A DNA stretch of 64,000 nucleotides, taken from the NCBI RefSeq assembly GCF_902705885.1, contig NZ_CACSIP010000015.1, positions 46,518-110,517 on the forward strand, written 5' to 3'. The stretch comes from Mycolicibacterium austroafricanum (lineage in GTDB: Bacteria; Actinomycetota; Actinomycetes; Mycobacteriales; Mycobacteriaceae). Positions 18,739-27,753 of the stretch are shown one piece after another (within the stretch, counting starts at the first letter, position 1; each line of letters starts with the position of its first letter). A model generated the notes under the pieces. The model ran no database searches, had not been told where the DNA came from, and saw nothing but the letters and a program-made list of their open reading frames with translations. The translations under genes were made by a program, and so were the position numbers.

Positions 18739-18756
18739 CCGGACCAGCGGGTCCGG
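18739..18756 (+). terminator. GC-rich hairpin after the HAD-like gene
   Basis: CCGGACC (18739-18745), a 4-base loop and GGTCCGG (18750-18756) form a perfect 7-bp stem starting seven bases after the stop codon. There is no T tract, a form often proposed as a terminator in mycobacteria. Confidence 0.4.
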
Positions 18757-18782
18757 CGCCGGCACCGCCTATCCTTCACCGA

Positions 18783-19346
18783 ATGAGTACGAGTCGAGCG
18801 CGCAACGCAACACAAACGCGCGCCGACATTCTCGTGGCGGCCCGGCGCCGCTTCGGGGCCGACGGCTATCAGCGCACCACGCTGCGTACGGTGGCTGCCG
18901 ACGTCGGTGTGGATCCGGCCCTGATCATCCGGTACTTCGGAAGTAAACAGGAGCTCTTCGCCGAGGCGGCGGAATTCAGGATCGACCTGCCCGACCTGAG
19001 AACGGTCCACGCCGACGACGTCGCCGATGTTCTGCTGTCGCGCTTCTTCGCCGTCTGGGAACAGGACACCACATTCCTCGCCCTGCTGCGGGCGGCGATG
19101 ACCAGCGAATCTGCCGCGGATGCGCTCCGGCACGTGTTCGCCACTCAGGTGGCGCCCGCCCTCACCAGCATCACGCCGGACCATCCCGGGCAACGCGCCG
19201 GTTTGATGGGGGCGTTCGTGATCGGCTTGGCCACCACCCGCTATGTGCTCGCCAATCCCGCGGTCGCCAACCTCAGCCACGAGGAATTGATCCGAATCGC
19301 CCGCCCCGTCATCCGGCAACTCCTGCTCGGCCCGATCCCGGGCTGA
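18783..19346 (+). CDS. TetR-family regulator of the polyketide/exporter operon
   Basis: A 187-residue TetR-type repressor. The N-terminal helix-turn-helix is around residues 28-62 (TTLRTVAADVGVDPALIIRYFGSKQELF). The C-terminal ligand domain is variable, as is usual. It is transcribed in the same direction as the MMPL-type III PKS operon, and two copies of a 20-bp operator-like repeat lie in the 138 bases between them, straddling a good promoter. I infer that it represses that operon and is relieved by a substrate or product of the exporter. Its own promoter lies upstream in a short gap that has no matching repeat. Confidence 0.85.
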   Translation: MSTSRARNATQTRADILVAARRRFGADGYQRTTLRTVAADVGVDPALIIRYFGSKQELFAEAAEFRIDLPDLRTVHADDVADVLLSRFFAVWEQDTTFLALLRAAMTSESAADALRHVFATQVAPALTSITPDHPGQRAGLMGAFVIGLATTRYVLANPAVANLSHEELIRIARPVIRQLLLGPIPG

Positions 19347-19395
19347 CCCTGCGGCCGGCCCCCCATCCGGCGGGCAGCGCGGTGTGCGCAGTCCA

Positions 19396-19415
19396 CAAGT
19401 CACCAACTGTTGACA
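19396..19415. promoter_or_regulatory. operator-like repeat, copy 1
   Basis: First copy of the 20-bp direct repeat CAAGTCACCAACTGTTGACA. Within it GTCACCAA/CTGTTGAC is an imperfect palindrome (6 of 8 pairs). It contains the TTGACA -35 element of the operon promoter, so a bound TetR dimer would block RNA polymerase. Confidence 0.65.
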
Positions 19416-19438
19416 AGGTGCCGGCGGCGGCTTACGGT
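19410..19438 (+). promoter_or_regulatory. promoter of the MMPL/type III PKS operon
   Basis: Consensus -35 TTGACA (19410-19415), a 17-base spacer and -10 TACGGT (19433-19438, TANNNT) predict a start near 19445, inside operator copy 2. This is one of the closest matches to a SigA promoter in the window. Confidence 0.6.
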
Positions 19439-19441
19439 CAG

Positions 19442-19461
19442 CAAGTCACCAACTGTTGACA
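19442..19461. promoter_or_regulatory. operator-like repeat, copy 2
   Basis: Exact second copy of the 20-bp repeat, 46 bases from the first and covering the predicted transcription start. The two copies bracket the promoter, as expected for repression. An identical 20-bp repeat by chance in such a short gap is very unlikely. Confidence 0.65.
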
Positions 19462-19484
19462 TAGCGCAGCCGAGGGGAGCCGTT

Positions 19485-21731
19485 GTGACCCGGACAGCAA
19501 TCGAACGCTCGGTGCTGGCCCGCGTGGGGCGCTCGGCCGGCAACGCGCCGCGGCGGTATCTGCTGCTGGCGATCCTGGTGACGGTGGCAGCGGGCGTGTT
19601 CGGCATTCCCGTGGCGAAATCCCTGTGCGCCTGCGGATTCGAAGACCCCGCAGCGGAATCGGCCAGGGCGGCCGCACTGCTCACCGACGAGTTCGGCCAG
19701 GGCGAATCACAGCTGCTGATCATCGTCTCCGCGCCGGAGGGGTACCGCAGTGATCCCGCGCGTCAAGCCGGCGAGGAGATCACCGAAGCCCTCGCCCGGT
19801 CCCCGTATGTGGCCACCGTCGTCTCGGCGTGGTCGGCGACGCCTCAGGTCGCCCCCGAGCTGGTGAGTCGGGACGATCGCTCTGGGCTGATCGTGGCAGG
19901 GCTCACCGGCCCGGAGTCCGAGATGCAGCAGCGTGCAAGGGAGTTGGCGGACCAGCTGGTGCACGATCGCGGTGGCGTCACCGTCCGGGCGGGCGGCTCA
20001 GCGATGGTCGACGTCCAGATCACCGAGCAGTCCCAGCGCGACCTGCTGCTGATGGAGTCCCTGGCGATCCCACTGAGCTTCGTGGTGCTGGTGTGGGTGT
20101 TCGGCGGACTCCTGGCAGCGGCGATTCCTGTCGCGGTCGGAGCGATGGCGATTCTCGGCGCCCTCGCGGTACTGCGCGCGGTAACTCTCGTCACCGACGT
20201 GTCGATCTTCGCCCTGAACCTCAGCGCCGCACTGGGTCTTGCACTGGCGATCGACTACACGCTGTTGCTGATCAGCAGGTTCCGCGATGAGGTGGCCGAA
20301 GGCGCTCGCCAGGAGGATGCCGTCATCACGATGATGATGACTGCCGGCCGCACCGTGGTGTTCTCGGCCACCATCGTGGCGTTGTCGATGGCGGTGATGG
20401 TGCTGTTCCCGATGCACTTCCTCAAGTCGTTCGCCTACGCGGGAGTCGCGACAGTGGGCTTGGCCGCGTTGGCCGCTCTGGTCGTCACCCCGGCTGCGAT
20501 CATGTTGTTCGGAAACCGACTGAGTCACTCCCGGTTTCGGACGATTCGGTCTACACCCCCCGTGCAGCAACAGGCCCTGTACCGCTGGACAACAATGGTC
20601 ATGCGGCGGGCCACGCCGTTCGCGCTGGCGGTCGTGGTGTTGCTGCTGCTCCTCGGCGCTCCGTTCGCGGGAGTGAACTGGGGGTTTCCCGACGACCGCG
20701 TGTTGCCCGCTGAGGCCTCGGCACGTCAGGTCGGCGACCAGTTACGAGACGAGTTCGTCAACACCTCCGCGACCGCGGTCACCGTCGTCATCCCCGATGT
20801 CAAGGGCCTGACTCAGGCCGACATCGAGGGATACCGCGCTCGGCTGTACGAGGTACCCGACGTCGCTGCCGTCTCCTCGCCCACCATCGCGGGTGACAGC
20901 GGTTTCCTCACCGTGTCCAGCACGGCGCCGTTGTTCTCGGAAAGCTCTGAAGCGCAACTGAACCGCCTGCACGAAACTGCGGGCCCCGCTGGCCGTGAGA
21001 TCCTGCTCACCGGCACCGCGCAGACCAACCGTGACAGCGTCGCCGCCATCACATCGCGACTGCCGGTGGTGCTGGGGCTCATCGCCGCGATCATGTTCGT
21101 CCTGCTGTTCCTGCTCACCGGCAGCGTCGCGATTCCACTCAAAGCGCTCGTACTCAACGTTCTTTCACTGACCGCGGCGTTCGGCGCGATGGTCTGGATC
21201 TTCCAGGACGGCCACCTGGGCGGTCTGGGCACCACGCCCACCGGGACACTGGTCGCGAACATTCCGGTGCTGCTGTTCTGCATCGCTTTCGGCCTGTCGA
21301 TGGACTACGAGGTGTTCCTCGTGTCCCGCATCCGCGAGTTCTGGCTGGCGTCGCGGATGACAACGCAGAAAAAGGAAGCCAACAACACGAGTGTCGCGCT
21401 CGGGATCGCGCGCACCGGTCGCGTCGTCACCGCGGCAGCTTTGGTGATGTCGATCTCCTTCGCCGCGCTCATCGCCTCCGACGTGTCGTTCATGCGGATG
21501 TTCGGCCTCGGCCTGACCCTCGCTGTGCTCGCGGATGCGACGCTGGTCCGGCTGATCCTGATGCCCGCCTTCATGCATCTGCTCGGCGAGTGGAACTGGT
21601 GGGCGCCTGCGTGGATGACCCGGATTCACCACCGCATCGGTCTGCGCGACGGCGAACTGCCGCGAGCGCCCGCCCACCTCGCCGATTCCTCGGCGTGTGA
21701 TGTCACGCCCGTCGACGTACTGAACAAGTAA
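19485..21731 (+). CDS. MMPL/RND-family transporter
   Basis: A 748-residue membrane transporter of the RND superfamily, MMPL group, which move lipids and amphipathic metabolites across the inner membrane. One membrane helix is near residues 25-46, then a first periplasmic domain, a helix cluster about 186-345, a second periplasmic domain about 390-530, and a second cluster about 540-710. It is shorter than classic mycobacterial MmpL proteins (around 950) and lacks their extended C-terminal domain. GAGGGGAG precedes the GTG at 19485. It is first in the operon with a type III PKS, so export of the polyketide product is the natural inference. Confidence 0.88.
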   Translation: MTRTAIERSVLARVGRSAGNAPRRYLLLAILVTVAAGVFGIPVAKSLCACGFEDPAAESARAAALLTDEFGQGESQLLIIVSAPEGYRSDPARQAGEEITEALARSPYVATVVSAWSATPQVAPELVSRDDRSGLIVAGLTGPESEMQQRARELADQLVHDRGGVTVRAGGSAMVDVQITEQSQRDLLLMESLAIPLSFVVLVWVFGGLLAAAIPVAVGAMAILGALAVLRAVTLVTDVSIFALNLSAALGLALAIDYTLLLISRFRDEVAEGARQEDAVITMMMTAGRTVVFSATIVALSMAVMVLFPMHFLKSFAYAGVATVGLAALAALVVTPAAIMLFGNRLSHSRFRTIRSTPPVQQQALYRWTTMVMRRATPFALAVVVLLLLLGAPFAGVNWGFPDDRVLPAEASARQVGDQLRDEFVNTSATAVTVVIPDVKGLTQADIEGYRARLYEVPDVAAVSSPTIAGDSGFLTVSSTAPLFSESSEAQLNRLHETAGPAGREILLTGTAQTNRDSVAAITSRLPVVLGLIAAIMFVLLFLLTGSVAIPLKALVLNVLSLTAAFGAMVWIFQDGHLGGLGTTPTGTLVANIPVLLFCIAFGLSMDYEVFLVSRIREFWLASRMTTQKKEANNTSVALGIARTGRVVTAAALVMSISFAALIASDVSFMRMFGLGLTLAVLADATLVRLILMPAFMHLLGEWNWWAPAWMTRIHHRIGLRDGELPRAPAHLADSSACDVTPVDVLNK

Positions 21732-21741
21732 GGGAGAGATC

Positions 21742-22803
21742 ATGAGCGTTGTTGCAGCTGTGCGCGGGGAGGTGCCACCCCACCGCTACGCCCAGGCCGA
21801 GGTGACCGAAGCGCTGATCGCGATGCCGGGTTATCACGCGTATGCGGACAGCATCCGTGCGCTGCACAAGAGCGCCAGAGTGGACACGCGGCATTTCGTG
21901 TTGCCGCTTGCCGACTACGCCGGCCTCACCGACTTCGGCCAGGCCAATGACGTCTTCGTCGAACACGCGGCAGAACTCGGCAGCGCTGCGCTGGCCGGTG
22001 CACTGGAGGACGCCGGCCTCGACGCCGCCGACGTCGACATGGTCATGACCACCACCGTCACCGGGGTGGCCGTGCCGTCGTTGGATGCCCGCATCGCCGC
22101 CCGAGTGGGTCTGCGACCCGACGTTCGGCGCGTTCCGATGTTCGGGTTGGGCTGCGTGGCGGGTGCGGCGGGTGTGGCCCGCGTGCACGACTACCTGCGC
22201 GGCAACCCCAGCGGGGTAGCGGTGTTGCTCGCGGTGGAACTGTGCTCGCTGGTTTCCAAGACGGAACCGACGATGGCGACGGTGGTGGGCAGCAGCCTGT
22301 TCGGCGATGGCGCCGCGGCGGTCGTGATGGTCGGTGACCGGCGCGCCGACCACATGTCATCTGTACCGGGACCCGAGGTCATCGATTCACGCAGCCACCT
22401 CTATCCCGACTCGCTGCGCACGATGGGTTGGGACGTCGACGCGAGCGGCTTTCGACTCGTGCTGTCCCCGGACGTGCCCCGGGTGGTCGAACGCCACCTC
22501 GGTGAGGATGTGGTGGGCTTCCTGCACACCCACGGACTCGGCGTCGAGGACATCGACACCTGGGTGAGCCATCCCGGCGGCCCCAAGGTCATCGAGGCGA
22601 TCACCGAAACCCTCGAATTACCGGACGATGCACTGGAACTGACGTGGCGCTCTCTTGCCGAGGTGGGCAACCTGTCGTCGGCGTCGGTGCTGCACGTGCT
22701 CCGCGACACCATCGCCAAGCGTCCACCTGCGGGCACACCGGGCCTCATGATGGCCATGGGGCCGGGGTTCTGCTCCGAACTCGTGCTGTTGCGCTGGCGC
22801 TGA
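21742..22803 (+). CDS. type III polyketide synthase
   Basis: A 353-residue chalcone/stilbene-synthase-like enzyme, a homodimeric ketosynthase that condenses malonyl-CoA units onto an acyl-CoA starter. The Cys-His-Asn triad is complete: Cys138 ([11 protein letters not shown]), His277 (VSHPGGPKV) and Asn310 ([10 protein letters not shown]). Related bacterial enzymes make alkylresorcinols and alkylpyrones from fatty acyl starters; the chain-length specificity here cannot be read from sequence. The ATG follows AAGGGAGAG and lies ten bases after the exporter gene. The next two genes encode a methyltransferase and a flavin monooxygenase, typical tailoring steps. Confidence 0.92.
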   Translation: MSVVAAVRGEVPPHRYAQAEVTEALIAMPGYHAYADSIRALHKSARVDTRHFVLPLADYAGLTDFGQANDVFVEHAAELGSAALAGALEDAGLDAADVDMVMTTTVTGVAVPSLDARIAARVGLRPDVRRVPMFGLGCVAGAAGVARVHDYLRGNPSGVAVLLAVELCSLVSKTEPTMATVVGSSLFGDGAAAVVMVGDRRADHMSSVPGPEVIDSRSHLYPDSLRTMGWDVDASGFRLVLSPDVPRVVERHLGEDVVGFLHTHGLGVEDIDTWVSHPGGPKVIEAITETLELPDDALELTWRSLAEVGNLSSASVLHVLRDTIAKRPPAGTPGLMMAMGPGFCSELVLLRWR

Positions 22804-22819
22804 CGGGACGAATCACCTC

Positions 22820-23329
22820 ATGGTCTGGTACACCCTCCTGGTCGCTGCGGTAGCCGCCGAGCGACTGTTCGAACTTGTTGTCGCCGAACGCAATCGCCGA
22901 TGGAGCCGGATGCGAGGCGGCATCGAGGCAGGTGCGGGCCACTATCCGGTGATGGTGGTGCTGCACACCGGCCTGCTCGTCGGCTGTCTGCTCGAGGTGG
23001 CCGCGCTGCACCGGCCGTTCCTGCCGATGCTCGGTTTCTCCATGCTGGTGCTGGTGCTGGCGGCACAGGGGCTGCGGTGGTGGTGTATCACCACTCTCGG
23101 GCGCCAGTGGAACACCAGGGTGATCGTCGTTCCCGGGGCCACACGGATCACCGGCGGCCCCTACCGGCTGATCCGGCATCCCAACTACGTCGCGGTGATC
23201 GTCGAGGGCATCGCGCTTCCGCTGGTCCACAGCGCGTGGCTCACCGCCCTGCTGTTCACCGTCCTCAACGCAGCTCTGCTGAAGACCCGGATCGACGTCG
23301 AGAACGCTGCGCTCGCGGGGTTGCGATGA
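22820..23329 (+). CDS. isoprenylcysteine-carboxyl-methyltransferase-like membrane methyltransferase
   Basis: A 169-residue integral membrane protein with about four helices and the ICMT-family SAM-binding signature GGPYRLIRHPNY (around residues 112-123). In bacteria such enzymes often sit beside type III PKS genes (BpsB in Bacillus, SrsB in Streptomyces griseus) and O-methylate the polyketide rather than a prenylated protein. The same role is inferred here. It lies 16 bases after the PKS gene and its stop overlaps the flavoprotein start by four bases (ATGA). Confidence 0.85.
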   Translation: MVWYTLLVAAVAAERLFELVVAERNRRWSRMRGGIEAGAGHYPVMVVLHTGLLVGCLLEVAALHRPFLPMLGFSMLVLVLAAQGLRWWCITTLGRQWNTRVIVVPGATRITGGPYRLIRHPNYVAVIVEGIALPLVHSAWLTALLFTVLNAALLKTRIDVENAALAGLR

Positions 23330-24342
23330 TCGATCTGCTCGTCGCCGGCGGCGGTCCGGCAGGATTGGCCACCGCCATCCACGGGGCCAAGGCCGGGCTC
23401 GAAGTCGTGGTTGTCGAGCGGCGGCCCGGCACGCTGGACAAGGCCTGCGGCGAAGGCATGATGCCGCACACCGTGGCACACCTCGAGCGCCTCGGTGTGG
23501 CGCCGCTCGGTATGCCGCTGCGCGGCATCTCCTACCTCGACGGTGACGGTCGAGCTGACGCGACGTTTCGGACGGGCACAGGTCGCGGGGTGCGCAGGAC
23601 CGTGCTGCACACCGCACTGGCGGACCTGGCCGAGACGATGGGCGTGCGAACGGTACACGGCGATATCGGCACGGTCGGCCAGGACGCCGAATCCGTCTTC
23701 GCAGGTGGACTGCGGGCCCGCTACCTTGCGGCCGCGGACGGTCTGCATTCACCGATCCGCACCGCGCTCGGCCTGTCCCAGCCCTGTCAGGATCGGCGAC
23801 GGTGGGGGATTCGCCGTCACGTGCAGATGGCTCCGTGGAGCGACCGCGTCGAAGTGCGGTGGGCCCCGGGGAGCGAGGCGTACGTGACGCCGGTGGCCGA
23901 GGACTGCGTCGGCATCGCTGTCCTCACATCGTCCCGCGGTGGGTTCGATCAACAGCTGAGAGCGTTTCCCGCCCTGGCGGACCGGATCCGCGGCCATGCC
24001 CACGGCCAGGACCGAGCCGCAGGCCCGTTGCGGCAGAAGGCGCGTAGCCGGGCAGCCGGCCGAGTCCTGCTCGTCGGTGATGCCGCCGGCTACATCGACG
24101 CCCTGACGGGGGAGGGCATGGGCCTGGCGTTCGGCGCTGCCGAAAAACTTGTGAAATGTGTTGTCGCAGGACGTACCGACGACTACGACCGGCAATGGCG
24201 CGCACTGACCCGCCGCTACAGATGGCTGACCGCCGGTCTCGTGGGAGCCGGGTCGGTGTCGACCATTCGCTCGCGCATCGTGCCCGCCGCACGGGCACTT
24301 CCCATGGTGTTCGCCGGCCTGGTCAACCAGCTCGCGGCTTGA
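23326..24342 (+). CDS. FAD-dependent monooxygenase
   Basis: A 338-residue flavoprotein of the PHBH/UbiH-like aromatic hydroxylase group. The N-terminal dinucleotide fold GGGPAG is at residues 8-13, the C-terminal FAD motif is LVGDAAGYIDALTGEGMGLAF, and an internal ACGEGMMP segment is as in geranylgeranyl-reductase/monooxygenase relatives. In the S. griseus srs operon a flavoprotein (SrsC) hydroxylates the alkylresorcinol ring; this gene holds the equivalent position, so ring hydroxylation or quinone formation is inferred. It is translationally coupled to the methyltransferase gene. Confidence 0.85.
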   Translation: MIDLLVAGGGPAGLATAIHGAKAGLEVVVVERRPGTLDKACGEGMMPHTVAHLERLGVAPLGMPLRGISYLDGDGRADATFRTGTGRGVRRTVLHTALADLAETMGVRTVHGDIGTVGQDAESVFAGGLRARYLAAADGLHSPIRTALGLSQPCQDRRRWGIRRHVQMAPWSDRVEVRWAPGSEAYVTPVAEDCVGIAVLTSSRGGFDQQLRAFPALADRIRGHAHGQDRAAGPLRQKARSRAAGRVLLVGDAAGYIDALTGEGMGLAFGAAEKLVKCVVAGRTDDYDRQWRALTRRYRWLTAGLVGAGSVSTIRSRIVPAARALPMVFAGLVNQLAA

Positions 24343-24381
24343 CCGGCACCGACAACCACTCAACCCAAGGAGATCAGACTC

Positions 24382-25665
24382 ATGGAGCTCTCGGCCCGTT
24401 CGTCCCTCAACGCCGGCATGGCGTTCACCGCCGCCGCAGCTGTCGCTTTCACGCCGCTGGTGATCCCGGCGAACCATCACACTGCGACGATCCCGGCTGT
24501 CATCCAGCATGTTTCGGTCCCCGGGTTGCGACTCGCTGCCGCCCCCAACGACATCGAAGCTGCCATCGCGGTGCTAGCGGAGCTGGTGGGATTACCGGGC
24601 GAGGGTCTGATAAAGGTCGTCGAGACGATCGTCACTCTCATTGACACCGGGTTCTCCGGGTTGATCGACGTGACGGCCGATCCGACCGCCGCGGCGTCAC
24701 TGACGATTCTGAAGACACTGTCCGTCGACGCTTTCGCAAAACTGCACGAGAACCTGGGTTTGATCAATCCGGTCCTCACGACGACCACCGAACAGGTTGC
24801 AAAGCTGGTGTGGGCTGCGCTCACCGGGTCAGTGCAGAACATGCTGACTGCGGTGACGAATGTGGTCGAGAATCCGCTGTCGTTCGACAGCTATGCCGGG
24901 GTGTTCAACGCCGGAATCGCCAGTGGGCGGCTGCTGGTGGGCAATGGGCTGCACGTGATTCAAACCATCGGTGATGCGGGGTTCGATGTAGTGGGGATAG
25001 CCCTCGGGGAGGTGAGCTTTCAACTCAACAACCTGGTCGGGGGAGTCAATGCCCTGCTCACTCAGCTCGGTGACGCCTCTGGGGTTCCCGTCGTCGAGGT
25101 GTTCTTTCGAGCGGTGCAGGACCTTGTTCTCGCTCCGGCGCTTGCCGTCTTCAACTTCGGCGCAGCGCTCGGCGAAACCGTTCTGACGACCGCCAATGCG
25201 GGGTTCGACCTGGTGCTCGAAACGGCGAGGACGATCGTTGATCCGCCGCAGGTACCGGAGCTTCCCGCCACCGATGCCCGTCCGGAGGATTCACCCTTCG
25301 ACGACGGGTTGGGGACCGCTGAGGTCCAGTCCACGTCCGCCACGTCGACCACGGCGAAGGTCACCGATGACGCGGAGCCTACGGAGCCGGTGGACGACGG
25401 GAGCGTGGCCACCGAGGAGACGGGCGTCGAGGCCACCCAAGCCGACGAGGTCGACGAGGCCGTCGAGGTGGTCGAGGCCGACGAGGCCGTCGAGGCCGTC
25501 GAGGTGGACGAGGTGGACGAGGCCGTCGGGGCGGTCGGGGCGGTCGACGATGAAGTCGCTGCGGAGGTGGCCGATGAACCAGCCGATGACGATGACAAAG
25601 AGCGCGCCGACGAGGGCGCGGACACCGGCGACAGCGATGGTGGCAGTGGCGACGGTCTGCAGTGA
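24382..25665 (+). CDS. exported mycobacterial protein with acidic repeat tail
   Basis: A 427-residue protein of a mycobacterial family with the N terminus MELSARSSLNAGMAF followed by a hydrophobic segment (about residues 12-30) that acts as signal peptide or anchor. Residues 50-285 are Ala/Val/Leu-rich helices; from about 300 the protein becomes acidic and low-complexity, with repeated DEAVEV units near residues 356-393 and a tail rich in Asp/Glu. No enzyme motif is visible. AAGGAG precedes the ATG, which lies 39 bases after the monooxygenase gene, so it may belong to the same transcript. Envelope location is inferred; function is unknown. Confidence 0.7.
   Translation: MELSARSSLNAGMAFTAAAAVAFTPLVIPANHHTATIPAVIQHVSVPGLRLAAAPNDIEAAIAVLAELVGLPGEGLIKVVETIVTLIDTGFSGLIDVTADPTAAASLTILKTLSVDAFAKLHENLGLINPVLTTTTEQVAKLVWAALTGSVQNMLTAVTNVVENPLSFDSYAGVFNAGIASGRLLVGNGLHVIQTIGDAGFDVVGIALGEVSFQLNNLVGGVNALLTQLGDASGVPVVEVFFRAVQDLVLAPALAVFNFGAALGETVLTTANAGFDLVLETARTIVDPPQVPELPATDARPEDSPFDDGLGTAEVQSTSATSTTAKVTDDAEPTEPVDDGSVATEETGVEATQADEVDEAVEVVEADEAVEAVEVDEVDEAVGAVGAVDDEVAAEVADEPADDDDKERADEGADTGDSDGGSGDGLQ
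25447..25560 (+). repeat. in-frame GAGG(C/T)-type coding repeat
   Basis: Degenerate units of 9-12 bases of the type GACGAGGCCGTC and GAGGTGGTC repeat about a dozen times and encode Asp-Glu-Ala-Val and Glu-Val units. The repeat keeps the reading frame, and slippage here would change tail length without a frameshift when units are multiples of three. Confidence 0.7.
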
Positions 25666-25670
25666 CCGGG

Positions 25671-26561
25671 TCAGCCGCGTAACAACTCGATGACGGCGCT
25701 GAAGTCCAGTGTGGCGTTGATCTTGTCGGACTCGGCGAACTTCCCGTAGATCTCGGCCGCGTGGGTGCCCAGCGGCGCGGAGGAGCCCGTCGACGCCACC
25801 GCGGCCATCGCCAGACCGAGATCCTTGTTCATCAACGCCGTCGCGAAACCGGGTTTGAAGTCGTTGTTGGCCGGCGACGTAGGAACCGGACCCGGCACCG
25901 GGCAGTTCGTGTGTACCGCCCAGCAGTTGCCGGTGGCCCCGGTGATCACGTCGAACAGCGACTGCGCGGGCAGACCGAGCTTCTCGGCGAGCACAAAAGC
26001 CTCGCCTATCGCGATCTGCTGAACCGCCAGCACCATGTTGTTGCACAGCTTTGCGGCCTGCCCGGCGCCGGGTGCGCCGCAGTGAATCACCTTGCCCGCC
26101 ATCGGGTCCAGAGTGGGGCGCGCCTTTTCGACGTCGGCCGCCTCACCACCGACCATGAACGCCAGCGTCCCTGCGGTCGCGCCCTTGATGCCGCCGGAGA
26201 CCGGGGCGTCGATCTGGTTCAGCCCGGCCGCCACCGCCTGTTGGTGGATCTCGCGGGCGTCGTCGACCGAGATGGTCGACGTGTCGATCAGCAGCGCACC
26301 CTTGCGGACGGTGGGCAGGATCTCGGCATAACAGGACTTCACCACTGCCCCGTTGGGCAGCGAGGTGATCACCACGTCGGCGTCGGCCACTGCCTCAGCG
26401 CCGCTGCTGTAGACCGCCGCGCCCTTCTCGGCGGCGGCGTCACGCAGCGTGTTCACTGGGTCGAAGGCCCGCACGGTGTGCCCTGCGGCTACCAGATTGG
26501 CGGCCATCGGACCACCCATATTGCCCAACCCCAGAAATGCGACCGTCGTCATCGTTGGCAT
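25671..26561 (-). CDS. mmsB: 3-hydroxyisobutyrate dehydrogenase
   Basis: A 296-residue NAD-dependent beta-hydroxyacid dehydrogenase that oxidises 3-hydroxyisobutyrate to methylmalonate semialdehyde in valine breakdown. The Rossmann motif is FLGLGNMGGPMAANL, the substrate-binding motif DAPVSGG, and the catalytic lysine is in MNKDLGLA. A second in-frame ATG nine bases inside (MTTVAF) is an equally good start. It is last in the operon mmsA-fadE9-mmsB, 17 bases after the acyl-CoA dehydrogenase, and convergent with the exported acidic protein gene (5-base gap). Confidence 0.93.
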   Translation of the reverse strand: MPTMTTVAFLGLGNMGGPMAANLVAAGHTVRAFDPVNTLRDAAAEKGAAVYSSGAEAVADADVVITSLPNGAVVKSCYAEILPTVRKGALLIDTSTISVDDAREIHQQAVAAGLNQIDAPVSGGIKGATAGTLAFMVGGEAADVEKARPTLDPMAGKVIHCGAPGAGQAAKLCNNMVLAVQQIAIGEAFVLAEKLGLPAQSLFDVITGATGNCWAVHTNCPVPGPVPTSPANNDFKPGFATALMNKDLGLAMAAVASTGSSAPLGTHAAEIYGKFAESDKINATLDFSAVIELLRG

Positions 26562-26578
26562 ATCTTTGACATCCTCCG

Positions 26579-27748
26579 TTAGAGCGCGCGGGCTCGGCTT
26601 GCGATTCCCCGCCCGATCACCACGCGCATGATTTCGTTGGTGCCCTCCAGGATTCGGTGCACCCGCAGATCCCGGACGATCTTCTCCAGCCCGTACTCCT
26701 TGAGGTAGCCGTAGCCGCCGTGCAACTGCAGAGCCTGGTCGGCCACCTCATAACAGACGTCGGTGACATAGCGCTTGGCCATCGCGCACAGCTCCACTTT
26801 GTCAGCGGCGTCGGTGTCGAGCGCGGAAGCGGCTCGCCACAACATGATTCGCGAGGTCTCCAACGATGTGGCCATATCGGCGAGGGTGAACCGGATGGTG
26901 GGCTCGTCGATCAGCGGCCCGCCGAAAGCCTCCCGGTCGCACAGGTACTGCGTGGCCTTGTCGTAGGCAGCCCGCGCGCCACCGAGCGAGCACGCGGCGA
27001 TGTTGATTCTGCCGCCGTTGAGCCCGTTCATCGCGATCCCGAAACCGGTGCCCTCGCCCTCCGGGCCGCCGAGCAACGCATCGGCGGGCACCCGGACCTT
27101 GTCGAAGACGACTTGGGCGGTGGGCTGTGCGCTCCAGCCCATCTTGGCTTCGTTGATACCGAAACTGAGTCCTGGCGTGCCCTTTTCGACGATGAACGCG
27201 GAGATGCCCCTGGGCCCCTCGGCGCCGGTACGGGCCATCACCACATAGACGTCGGAGACGCCCGCGCCGGAGATGAACTGCTTGACCCCGTCGAGCACCC
27301 AGTCTGATCCGTCGCGGACCGCGCGGGTGCGTAGCGCTGAGGCGTCCGAGCCCGCGCCGGGCTCGGTCAGGCAGTAGCTGGCGATCGACTCCATCGTGGC
27401 GAGCTGGGGCACCCAGGTCTTGCGTTGCTCCGGCGTGCCGTAGCTGTCGACCATCCAGGCGCACATGTTGTGGATCGAGATGAACGACGCGATCGTCGGG
27501 TCGGCGGCGGCGAGTTCTTCGAAGATCCGCGCCGCATCGAGGCGACGCAGCCCGCTGCCGCCGACCTCCTCCGAGCAGTAGATCGCGGCGATCCCGAGCT
27601 CAGCGGAGGCACACAGCACGTCGACGGGGAAGTGCTTGTCGGTGTCCCAGTCAAGCGCATGGGGCGCAAGGTGTTTGGCGGCGAAGGCGGCCGCGGTGTC
27701 GACGATGACACGCTCGTCGTCGTCCAACTCGAACAAAACGGAGGCCAC
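26579..27748 (-). CDS. fadE9: acyl-CoA dehydrogenase, probably isobutyryl-CoA dehydrogenase
   Basis: A 389-residue FAD-dependent acyl-CoA dehydrogenase of normal length. Family signatures are CLTEPGAGSDASALRT, GVKQFISGAGVSDVYVVMARTG and the C-terminal QLHGGYGYLKEYGLEKIVRDLRVHRILEGTNEIMR. The placement between mmsA and mmsB fits isobutyryl-CoA dehydrogenase of the valine pathway, as for fadE9 of M. tuberculosis (synteny recalled, not checked). It starts six bases after the mmsA stop. Confidence 0.9.
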   Translation of the reverse strand: MASVLFELDDDERVIVDTAAAFAAKHLAPHALDWDTDKHFPVDVLCASAELGIAAIYCSEEVGGSGLRRLDAARIFEELAAADPTIASFISIHNMCAWMVDSYGTPEQRKTWVPQLATMESIASYCLTEPGAGSDASALRTRAVRDGSDWVLDGVKQFISGAGVSDVYVVMARTGAEGPRGISAFIVEKGTPGLSFGINEAKMGWSAQPTAQVVFDKVRVPADALLGGPEGEGTGFGIAMNGLNGGRINIAACSLGGARAAYDKATQYLCDREAFGGPLIDEPTIRFTLADMATSLETSRIMLWRAASALDTDAADKVELCAMAKRYVTDVCYEVADQALQLHGGYGYLKEYGLEKIVRDLRVHRILEGTNEIMRVVIGRGIASRARAL

Positions 27749-27753
27749 CGTGG

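Noticed and set aside
25447..25560. CRISPR-like repeat
   Set aside because: Units are short (9-12 bases), degenerate, without spacers, and lie inside a reading frame.
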